The position numbers and the translations under genes are program-made. Below the pieces are notes generated by a model. It had not been told where the DNA came from. It searched no databases and saw nothing but the letters and a program-made list of their open reading frames with translations. This document shows, piece by piece, positions 43,084 through 51,937 of a stretch of DNA of 64,000 nt (the first letter of the stretch is position 1; every line of letters begins with the position of its first letter). This DNA is from Akanthomyces muscarius (Eukaryota > Ascomycota > Sordariomycetes > Hypocreales > Cordycipitaceae), in contig NC_079242.1 of the NCBI RefSeq assembly GCF_028009165.1, forward strand, positions 3,968,001 through 4,032,000, read 5' to 3'.

Positions 43084-43305
43084 CTATTGGTGTCGTGTCA
43101 TTGGTGTGGCGGTTCTGCCGTTACTGCATCTTTTCGTGATGTGTGTCTTGTCTCCGCAGAAAGCGCATGCCGGTGCCTTAGGACAGTCTACTATCAAGTG
43201 ACTTTCGGATTTGCAATATACACAGATATTGCACTTGACACAGGTAGCCGTCGAATATCCCATTAGCCCACAACGAGTGCAGCATTTGTCGTCGTGGAAT
43301 GCCAT
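43084..43305 (-). CDS. Small triple zinc-knuckle (CCHC-type) protein
   Basis: An ATG-initiated frame of 73 residues. Two perfect CX2CX4HX4C knuckles are present (CVYCKSESHLIVDC and CAFCGDKTHITKRC), preceded by a variant in which Tyr replaces His (CTRCGLMGYSTATC). Such knuckles bind single-stranded RNA or DNA in retroelement Gag proteins and in CNBP/Gis2- or Air-type proteins. Here the protein is almost nothing but knuckles. It could be a genuine small nucleic-acid-binding protein, a leftover of a Gag gene, or a 5' exon of the GIY-YIG gene that begins 249 bp downstream on the same strand. Confidence 0.5.
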   Translation of the reverse strand: MAFHDDKCCTRCGLMGYSTATCVKCNICVYCKSESHLIVDCPKAPACAFCGDKTHITKRCSNGRTATPMTRHQ

Positions 43306-43557
43306 TGCGCTATTGCCAGAGTGTAGCACGACTTAGCAGGAAAAAGCTGAGGAAAAAGGCAAAACGTTTATGCATTCTCACCTTTGGTGGGGTTCTTCTT
43401 TTGGTACAGAAAACTACCATAAACGCCAGCAGAGAACATTCTGTTTGCGCCCGAGTGTGCAAACGCGAACAAGGGTGAGTCAGAAGACGTAGGTGGAAGG
43501 CGAGCCACGCTATCTAGAGGATATGGTGTTTATTAACGGACGCATCTTCAACAAGTT

Positions 43558-43692
43558 GACACTTTGGCCGAGTGGTTAAGGCGGTGCCCTGCGTACGTAT
43601 ACACATTGACCGACTTCCAAAAACTCTTACGCTAACAGCCTCTCAGTAAGGCATTACGTTCGCGTGCGTAGGTTCGAATCCTGCAGGTGTCG
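43558..43692 (+). tRNA. tRNA-Ser(GCU) with a GT-AG intron inside the anticodon
   Basis: Acceptor stem GACACTT pairs with AGGTGTC and is followed by G73, the serine discriminator. The A box TGGCCGAGTGG (43565-43575), D arm, type II variable arm (ACG-TTCG-CGT) and T arm with B box GGTTCGAATCC are intact. The anticodon stem is GTGCC/GGCAT. The loop is split by 43593-43646 (54 nt), which begins GTACGTA and ends CTAACAGCCTCTCAG. Removing it gives the loop CTGCTAA with anticodon GCU. A cut at the usual 37/38 position would instead give anticodon GCG with U37. No bulge-helix-bulge is apparent. Mature length is 81 nt without CCA. Confidence 0.85.
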
Positions 43693-43697
43693 AGACC

Positions 43698-43706
43698 TTT
43701 TTTTTT
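43698..43706 (+). terminator. Pol III terminator of the plus-strand tRNA-Ser
   Basis: A run of nine T begins six bases after the discriminator of the tRNA gene, as expected for RNA polymerase III termination. Confidence 0.8.
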
Positions 43707-44268
43707 GCCCTCGTTCACTTTTGGCTTCCTTTTTTTTTTCAGTGATCTAAGAGATGCAAAGCTTTGAATGTAAGAGAGGCAGCTTCCACAGTTTCATTGT
43801 TCCAGCTAGAATGGCCTTACCCGGCATGCTTACACGGAGCTATTCACGTATGCTGGCCGCGCACGTCTTCACCAGCTGCGTGTTGCCCGGAACGTCGGCG
43901 CTACCCTGCACGGCTGACTGGTAATAGGCACTGGCGCAGGGCTGCGTCTAGCTAACATTTTTCTATGCTGTAATAGAAACCCGGATTTTTGTTTGGACAG
44001 CTGTTGAAATAGCATTTACTTATGAGATACTATGAAGACTGTAGTGCTCGTCGACATCGAACCCCCGTTTCTTATTGGTGCGAGGATTCACCTAGACGGG
44101 CCAACTAATAAACGTCCACGCGACCTGTACTTTTCTAATACGTGTGTAAAAGTAGGCGTCTCACAGCCTTGCTCATTACGAGCAGAAAAAAGGGACAGTC
44201 TATTATCGGAGTATCTGTAATACAAGGCAAAAAAAGAAGGTTTCCTATATGAAGTCGAAGGAAGAGGC

Positions 44269-44274
44269 AAAAAA
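44269..44274 (-). terminator. Pol III terminator of the minus-strand tRNA-Ser
   Basis: Six T on the minus strand, starting six bases beyond the discriminator of the second tRNA gene. Confidence 0.7.
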
Positions 44275-44279
44275 TAATC

Positions 44280-44411
44280 CGTCACCTGCAGGATTCGAAC
44301 CTACGCACGCGAACGTAATGCCTTACTGAGAGGCTGTTAGTGTTGAATGGCTGATGGAAGACTGGTGAGTACGTACGCAGGGCACCGCCTTAACCACTCG
44401 GCCAAAGTGAC
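44280..44411 (-). tRNA. tRNA-Ser(GCU), second copy, with a GT-AG intron inside the anticodon
   Basis: The mature part is nearly identical to the plus-strand copy. The acceptor is GTCACTT/AGGTGAC, so pair 2-71 is U-A where the other copy has A-U. This compensatory change argues that both are selected as functional tRNAs. G73, the A and B boxes, variable arm and T arm are intact. The anticodon is interrupted at 44376-44326 (51 nt) by a sequence beginning GTACGTA and ending CTAACAGCCTCTCAG, the same ends as in the other copy, while the middle of the insert is unrelated. Removal restores CTGCTAA with anticodon GCU. Convergent with the first copy. Confidence 0.85.
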
Positions 44412-45047
44412 TTGGTTGACAACGGCAGATTTATTTCTCGTTATAATCCCAGACTGGACTCCATCCGACTAGAGCTTGAAAGAGCAGTACCACCATGGTC
44501 ACTTTCCTTCACCCGCATTTTCATATGGACATCGCACGGCTCTACCACTAAAGCGAGTACGGCAGATGAAAGAAATAAAAGAGCGAGCCACGTGAGATTT
44601 TTACAGGAGAGTGAAAAAGACAGGGTGGACGACAGAGTGTTTATTCACTTTTGGCTGCATGATTCAGCACAGAGGCTGGCTACATTTTAGTTTGCTGGTG
44701 GAACGAACCGTACATAGATCCACGAGGCGAACCTAGAGCCGGCTCCAGCTGTCTTGTATGAACAAATCAAATCGCAGCGAAAGCACTTTCTCGCTCCTGA
44801 GCCATTATCGCGAGGGACGATTTGCTGGCAAACAACGTCTCAAGATAGCATGCCCGGCGGCACAGGCGAGATGCCAAGAGTAACATCCAGCTACAAAAAA
44901 CGGGAGCTCTTGAGACCAAAAAGGCTCGAACAAGCACGTATTCTCGTAACGCTCGAGAAAGAGTTCAACTCATGCTAGCATACGTAAATGGTATCACTAC
45001 TTTTCATTATGTACTACATATGTACTCGGACAAGACAATCTGTCTGT
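44412..45047. other. Intergenic region, 0.6 kb
   Basis: Between the minus-strand tRNA-Ser and the 3' end of the oligopeptide transporter. No recognisable feature; two short plus-strand ORFs have no domain. Confidence 0.5.
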
Positions 45048-47480
45048 TTACCAAGTCTTGGGTCCAAACGTCTCACCATCCGCAAGAGGTCTGATGATGG
45101 CAGTGTCCTGGACATCCATGGTGTTGAGAGCGCCAACAGAGCCCCACCAGGGAGTCATCTCCGTGCCCGTCAAGCTGAGGGCGAGGAAGATGAGAATGGT
45201 ACTCAATGCGAGGCCGACATCGAGACCGGCAGAGGTCACGTAGTTGAACTGCATCCACCAGCCGCGGTACTTGTTGCGGATGTACTTGTTGAACAAGAAG
45301 CCGACCCAAGCCCAGGACAGGTAGTTGAGGGCCGTGGCAGGCGGAATCATACCGCTGCCACCAAAGATGATGGGCCAGTTGATAAAACGAACGATAGAGC
45401 GAGGGTTGCGGCGCAGAATGACCCAAGTAATGACCGGGCACACGGCGCCAACAAGGAAGAACCAGAGCATAGGCGAGTACAGAGCACCAATGCCAAACAT
45501 GCGCTGGGCGCCAATGACACCCCAGATGACAGAGGCGTTGAAGTAGACCTTGGCACCGGGGCAAGTGAAGTGATTCTCCTGCTTTGCAGTACAAATACCT
45601 TCAATGGCACCAAGAGCCCAGTTCAGGACAGCAATTTGAACAATGGAAGACCAGATCACGGCAACAGTCTGGCCCATAAAGACAGTCTTGGGTGGAACCT
45701 TCATATACATGGCCATCTTCATGTCGCTGACAAAGGCAAGACCTTGATACAAGGCATTGTATCCGTAAGCCTTAAAAAGCATGTTGGCAACAGGCTTGCC
45801 CTCGAGCATGTAACTGGCCATGAACTCAGTGAGGACGTTGAGACCCAGCTGAACGTTGGTCGCACCCTGAATGATACCCGTGGGGAGGATAAAGAGCCAA
45901 GCAATAATCATGGCAATAATATAACCCCAAGCGGGCATATGAGTTTCATAGCCAAGAACCGTTCCGAGACCCATAGCAAAGATGGCTAAGAACAGAATGG
46001 CGTACCACCAAAAGGGGACAGGGTCGTACTTGGCGTACATTCTGGTGTGCACGTCTTCGTCGTCCTTGCCCATGGTAGTGAGACGAAGCCAAATTTCCTT
46101 GCCATGATTGAGAATGGTGTGGACTACCAGCGCAGAGATGGCGGCAAAAGAAACACCGTATGCCATGGTAAAGGTGGCAGAGAGGAAGAGGGGCGAGTAC
46201 GCCTTGTACTGGTCCATGTCGAGCTCATAGTTGGGAGTAAGCACGCGGCTGACATTGTAAGGCTGGGCCGTGTTGTCGTAGCTCTCAGAGTCGCTAATGG
46301 GCAGGTAGAGGTTGTAAAAGACGTTGTTGTAGTGTATGCCAATGTTGGTAATCATCATGAAGATGACGACACCCACGGTGGTGTTGGCAATAGCATGCCA
46401 TGGGAAAATGAGAGGCGAAGTCGTGTAGCCACTGATCTGGGTCCAGTCAAAGGTTATGGGAATCAGGGAGATGCCAGACCAGCCGCCAAAGAGCTGGTTG
46501 ACGACGGGGCTCTGGGGCTTGATCCATGTGACAAAGGCAAAAACACTGAGGAACGGCGCGATGAAGCCGGGGAACCAGTACCACACAAAGGATCCCATGC
46601 AGACATATGCGAACCATCTGTATCGGCCGATGGACCAGCCATTGGTCTTGGTGGGGTCGGAGGGTGAGTGATCGTGGAGGGCGTAGAAAAGCGATGTATT
46701 GATCAGATTGGTGGGCCAAATCATGGCAGCCGGCTCAACCAGATAGCGACGGAAAAGGCCCGCCATGCCGAAACCGCACATGGAGATGGTGAAAGTGAGA
46801 AGAAGCTGGAAGCCCCCTGTAGTTGACACAAGTTAGAATTTTACACCTTGTCCTGGCTCTTAATTGATGTACCACTCACATCCAAAGTCTTGCTTGTAAA
46901 ACTGCTTCATGGCCAGGATAATGTCGGTGCTGTAAGCCGAGCCGCCGCCGAAGCTGACATTGGCCATGATGACGACCAGCGCATGCTCCTTCTTGTTCCA
47001 CGGGCCCGGGTTGAGGTTGAACTGGAGACCGCAGAGGCTGAACTGGCGGTTGGGCATGACGAGCGACCAGCCGAGGCCGACAGGGTGGCAGAGCAGCTGG
47101 GCGACGTAGGTGGTGATGATGATGGACGGCGCGCGCATGCTGAAGAGCATGTTGAGGCCGGAGCCGATGGTGGTGAAGAGCATGCCAATGACCCAGGCGC
47201 GGATCGTGTTGGCGGGCACGTCCTCGTCGTGGGGGCGCACGGCGGCGCGCACCTCGGGGTACGGCGAGTCCTCGAGCAGGTGCGAGACCTCGACAATGGC
47301 CGTCTTGGGGTCCGACGAGGCCAGCGCGTCGGCGACGTCGTCGATAAAGTCGTCGGGTAGGTTGGGATCGTTGAGGTGGTGCAGTTGCACGTTGCGCAGC
47401 TGCTCCTGCGCCTCGAGCTGGGAGATGTCGCCGACGGCATGGCTCGTGGCGCTGCCGTCGCTGGAGTGCTTTTCTCCCAT
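45048..47480 (-). CDS. OPT family oligopeptide transporter
   Basis: Two exons (47480-46880 and 46816-45048) with a 63-nt intron (donor GTGAGT), 789 residues. After a hydrophilic N-terminus of about 95 residues there are many membrane helices. OPT signatures are visible: NLNPGPWNKKEHALVVIMAN early, and SDMKMAMYMKVPPKTVFMGQ in the C-terminal half. The ending (SAGLDVGLALSTILIFLAL, then PWWGS) also fits the family. Such carriers import tetra- to hexapeptides or glutathione with protons across the plasma membrane. Together with the secreted carboxypeptidase this supports use of external protein as a nitrogen source. The long plus-strand open frame over the 3' half is a shadow. A CACGTG hexamer (47573-47578) lies in the promoter. 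Confidence 0.95.
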
Positions 47481-48436
47481 GATGGATGGGTGGTGTCGCA
47501 ACAAGAGAGTGTGAGACCTTTGGCAGGGTGCTGGAACCTTAGTATGAACCCTTTGATTGCTGCACGTGTGCCTTGACGGGGTGCAGCTCTCGTCACAATG
47601 GGGAGAGGGCCAGGCAAGTCTGGGGCCGGGATTGCGGTTTATTATACAAATTACGCAAGTTCCCTGATGTTACATGCCTACAACCGTAAAAGACAAAAGA
47701 ACCTTTGCGGGGACACTAACAGGCAAGTTCGTTGTCCGTCTCGTTATCTCCTGCCTGTGCTGATACTACTAGCAATACTTTCGGGGACTTTTGACAAAAC
47801 AGGCGGAAATCAAAACTACGACCGATGCTGGAGGCGAGGAGCGCGAGCGAGGTAAAAGCTCCCCAGAAGCCCCGAATTGCCTATAGTTACAACCAATTAC
47901 AGGGTCTCGTGAGCCCTTGTCGTAGGTGATGCGCCCACCAATAACCCCATACTGTGCAAGCCGGGGATCGGCTGGCGCTACAAGGGCGGGGGCTGGTGCG
48001 CTCTTGCCCTGCCGAATCTCCATCGCACGGCAATACAGGGAGATGAAGTGACGCTGGGATTGGCTGGCCGCTTCGCCTGTGGCTTTTCCAACTCCGTACT
48101 GGGGCCAACGGGTGGTTCCTTCGGGGGGCGTGCTTGGCGTGTTCGGTGACTGCTGCCCGGAAAAGGCGGCACAAGCGCTGTCGAGGCAGAGGAACTTTTG
48201 ATCAAAGAGGCGCTGCGAGCTGGAGATTTGCCTATGCGCTAGTATAGCCAGGCCCGGAGTTATTAATGGCCTCTGGGTTGCGCTGACTCCGCTGCGGAGT
48301 GCGACAGCTGATAAGCATAAGCATGTTGCCGGCAGCTTACACTTGCTCAATATGTTTTATGATTGCCAGTAGGAAGGCAGGCTCGCTTTCGGGCAAGACG
48401 CTGGCAGGTGTCAGGTCGCAGCGTTTGAGGCCAGAC

Positions 48437-48532
48437 CTTCCAGCAGCCTTCTACAGAGATCCTTTTGGGATACAGCCGTCTCCACGTCTGCCTCAGATCC
48501 GCTAAATGATCGACCTCGCGCCCGGAGAATTT
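48437..48532. repeat. Diverged direct repeat, copy A
   Basis: Starts CTTCCAGCAGCCTTCTACAG and is alignable over about 95 bp with copy B about 700 bp downstream. By eye about 80 percent of positions agree and many differences are transitions. Confidence 0.7.
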
Positions 48533-49134
48533 CAGGTGCTGAAAAAGAGTCGCTACGTAGCTACCTTTTGTCCATGTCTTGGAGCGCCTCGGAAGCAATA
48601 ATCCTCTGTAAAACATGCCATCACAGGAGATAGCCTCAACACCTCGATACAGTCTTTAAACTGCTTGCTTCTTCAGGCGTCCTCCCTCGGGCCGCCACGC
48701 TCAAGACTCGTACGCCACGCGTTCGCAGGAGCACACACCCCCATTCCTCCTGGCCTCCACACCAAAGCATGTTCCCTGCCACCTTTGCTGATTACAAGTA
48801 CATTTATGCTTCGGCAATGTAGAAAACGACTGACTGCCTTGCCTTTGATAAAGAAAGAAATTTCTATTTCTGGAACTTGTGTTGTGCAACGTTGACGGGT
48901 TATATCGTGTGGCTATAGACAGTGTCGCACGGCGGTCGAAATCGCAAAATGGCATATGTGGAATCTCGAGGTCGGATTTAAGCTTTAGCGCCAGTCTTTC
49001 TGATTAGATACATATTATGGAGGCAATAGCCACTATAGTCAAGTACCTAGAATAAAATTACAAAGTCGCGAGATAAACTTGATACAGGCTGGGTCAGTGG
49101 ACAGAGCAACTAACAGCTGTGATAGCTTTGGCGG

Positions 49135-49231
49135 CTTCCAGCGGCCTTCTACAGAGATGCCCCTGAGATACGGCCATCTCCACGCTGGCTTTCAGATCCG
49201 CTGAATGACAGGCCTCGCGTCTGGATAACTT
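49135..49231. repeat. Diverged direct repeat, copy B
   Basis: Starts CTTCCAGCGGCCTTCTACAG. Shares with copy A the blocks CTTCTACAGAGAT, CTCCACG, CAGATCCGCT, AATGA and CCTCGCG in the same order and spacing. No ORF is conserved across both copies. Confidence 0.7.
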
Positions 49232-50161
49232 TCAAAAAAGAGAGAGAGAAACTACAACTCTCCTACGAAGCCCCTGTACTAGTCAGGATTGTGCCGGGCT
49301 TCCGACCTTGGCAGCGAGCTGAAGCCTTTGTCCCGTTAAATTGAGCCAAGGCGCTATGCAGATACGCCCAACCGCCCGTCGATGATGGCGTTCCTTCCGG
49401 ACACTAATAACTAAAGTGGTTGGTGGCGGAGGGCCACCTTGCTGTGGCGTGTCATGATGACCGCGGGTCGTCGGGTTCACACTCATGCACATGCAAGCAA
49501 AAGGACTGCTCTCTCGGTGTGCCGATTTTTCTTTTGGCTCCGAAAAGATGCCGCGAAAAGCCAAATGCAAGCTGCTCTGGAAATGTTCGTGTACAAAAGT
49601 TCCCAGCGGCATTGCATGGGGAAACTTGCGCGTGCGCACTGGGCACGTATCTGCTGCCGACTAAACGAGCCTACGGCGTTCTTGTCCATTGTTGGAAGCT
49701 ACCATCTCTCCCCTCCCGCCGGACCGGAGCCGACCTCGCGCTCGCGTGACCCCGTCGGGGTCTATTTACTAGCCAACACCCTAACTAAGCTGCCCATTCT
49801 GCCACGTTGGGCTGGCTGCGTGCGAGCTTGAAGATGGAAAAAGGCCAGCGAGGGCAGACAATGCGAACCCAAGGCTCAACCAGAGTGTAGATTCTCGGCC
49901 GAGAGGCGTCCCTCACATGCAAGACTAAGACACGGTATTCAAGATCCGTCTCAGCTTTCTTTGCAAGGTTGCACATGAGCCAGAAGCAGGCTCTGGCTTC
50001 TCCACCAAGACAGCTCCTGTCATAGCCTGATTTCTTATCAGTGAAGCGTGTTACTCATAAACGAATGCAAAAAGGACCGAAAAATTCTCCTCCTTCTATT
50101 CCTAAATCGTGACCGGCTGTATGGGTCGACCCCGTTTGCCGTACAATTGATATACAATTTT

Positions 50162-51255
50162 CTAATACGCGTGCACCTCGGAGCTGGCGCTCACCGCGCT
50201 CATAATCTCCATCTCCTCCATCTCGTCTTGGAACTCGACCCACGTGCCCATCTTGTCGAGCACAAACTCCTCGTACCGGACCTCCTTGCCGCGCTCCCCG
50301 ACCATGGCGTCCACGCCCGGCTCCGAGAAAAATGGCACGCTGAAGCGCTCCGCCGCCGCGCTGCGCACGCGGTGCATCGTCGCCACGAAGCGCCCGCCGC
50401 TCATCCGCGCCAGCAGGTCGCCGACGTTGACGACGACGCTGCCGGGCACGTGCGGCGCGGGGATCCAGGCGCCCTCGGCGTTGCGCACCTCGAGTCCGCC
50501 CGTGGCGTCCTGGTGAAGCAGCGTCAGCAGGCCAGAGTCGGTGTGTGGCGTGCAGCTCAGCTTTTCTTCTTCTCCCTCTTCCGAAGGAGATGAGGCATCG
50601 GACGCGTGACCGGGGTAGTGCAGCAGACGCAGTGTCGAGACGCTGTTGCGCATGATGGACGTGAACGAGGCCGGGTTCTTGCCAAGCGACGAGGCGAGCA
50701 GCGCGAGGAGTGTGTTGGAAAGCGATGAGAGCTCGGCGTAAAAAGTCTCGAGACGGTCGTGTGAGCTGAACTGCGCCGACGACGGGAAGCAGTTGGGCTC
50801 GGTGAGGATAAAGGGCGAGGTGGACGGCCGCGACGAAGCGGGTAGCCGATGCGACGGGCCGAGCTCGAATCCGGCCTTGAGATTTTGAGAATCAGCACCC
50901 GGTTGCACAGGAAAGTATCTAGACATGCGCAACTTCTGTTAACAAAGCGTTCGGGAATCATATGTGCGCGAACAAGGATAACTTGCCCTCTGTAGGTGTT
51001 GGAATTGGCCTTTCGAAACGTCTTCTTGGCCACGCTCATCTTGGTCTCCTCGGGGAGGCGGAAGAAGTCTTTTGCCATGCCAAAAACGTCATCGTGGTCA
51101 AAAGAGAGCGGCGCATTGATCAGATAGGCGAAGCCGACTGTCGCAAAGACCTCGTGCAGCCTCGTCGATAGCTGCACCAGATCGTCCTCAGTCGCGCAGT
51201 CGCTCGACAGCGGCGCGAGATCCACAATAGGGAGCGATGTAAACGAGGTTGTCAT
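50162..51255 (-). CDS. 2-oxoglutarate/Fe(II)-dependent oxygenase (isopenicillin-N-synthase-like)
   Basis: Two exons (51255-50987 and 50918-50162), 341 residues. The 68-nt intron has a GC donor (GCAAGT) and joins NTYRG to YFPVQPGA, the expected family sequence. Choosing a nearby GT donor instead would insert six extra residues. The N-terminal DIOX_N part (LPIVDLAPLSSD, VGFAYLINAP) precedes the jelly-roll. The Fe ligands are His and Asp in CTPHTDSGLLTLL (about H215, D217) and His in VATMHRVRS (about H272); the 2OG-binding RxS is RFSVPFF (R281, S283). An acidic insertion (SPSEEGEEE) precedes the HxD motif. These enzymes oxidise small molecules, often in secondary metabolism; the substrate is unknown. 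Confidence 0.92.
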
Positions 51256-51937
51256 TGTGTTTGATTGTATTACTGCAGTGATAGAAATTGAGTATCGCCA
51301 CGTCTCAGTCAAGGAAGGAAGGATGCGGGAGCAGCCGAGTAGGAGAGGCGGTCGCACATATTATGCATGCTGCATGAGGTCATGGACCCAACTGTCTCAC
51401 CCTTCATACCATTGTCTCGCGGGAGGGCATCATTGAGCCCCAGGTCATCATGGCCAAGCAATTAGCACACTCGCGTGACCATATTCTAGACATGGAGAAA
51501 TCAATTCCGAGCCTTCCATTGCTAGCGCCGTGGGGGACCGCGCCAGGGCCATCATCGTAGCCCAACATCGTCCTCGTTAATTGAGAGCTGAACTAGGCCA
51601 GATGCCAGAAAGATGAAGAATCGTGACATTTCGAGCTTTGATTCTGCCCTTTGACAAATTGGAACGGAAATCGCGGCTGTTTTTGTTTCCTTGTGAGGAT
51701 AAAATGACAATACTGCGACCGATGGAGTGGCTAGCCATGTCCGATGACGGCTAACGGACAACCGACGTTAGTTATCCACTTAGATTCAGACCGCTTACCG
51801 ACCACGGGCGTGAATTCTTTCCAACCGGTGCGAGAATGTGCATCTGATCACCCATTGTGAGGCGTTATGCCCGCGGTCGGCTCCTTGTCTGGCTTATTTG
51901 GAGCAGTCTGCATGGCAGAGATGAAAGATTCTTCAAA
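51256..51937. other. Intergenic region, 0.7 kb
   Basis: Promoter of the oxygenase and 3' flank of the GT90 gene. No gene or repeat seen. Confidence 0.5.

Larger units (their letters stand above)
43693..44279. other. Spacer between the two convergent tRNA-Ser genes, 0.6 kb
   Basis: Flanked by the two tRNA 3' ends. No ORF with a recognisable domain and no repeat linked to the tRNA copies were seen. The two tRNA genes make the ends of this segment an inverted repeat. Confidence 0.5.
47481..50161. other. Intergenic region, 2.7 kb, with a diverged direct repeat
   Basis: No supported gene; the longest frame (193 codons, minus, 47.8-48.3 kb) has no domain and lacks convincing composition. The region holds two direct copies of a roughly 95-bp sequence, listed separately, and could be the remains of an old duplicated or mobile element. 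Confidence 0.45.

Noticed and set aside
43558..43692. Reading the 3' half of the tRNA with the hairpin GCCT-CTCAGTA-AGGC as a Leu(CAG) anticodon arm
   Set aside because: It would leave no matching 5' half of the anticodon stem and conflicts with G73 and the serine-type variable arm; the GCU solution keeps a full five-pair stem.
44988..45989. 333-codon plus-strand frame over the oligopeptide transporter
   Set aside because: Lies opposite well-conserved OPT sequence; composition is that of a shadow frame.
47769..48350. 193-codon minus-strand frame
   Set aside because: Mixed Cys/Ser/Arg composition, no domain, overlapping alternative frames, and no family resemblance.
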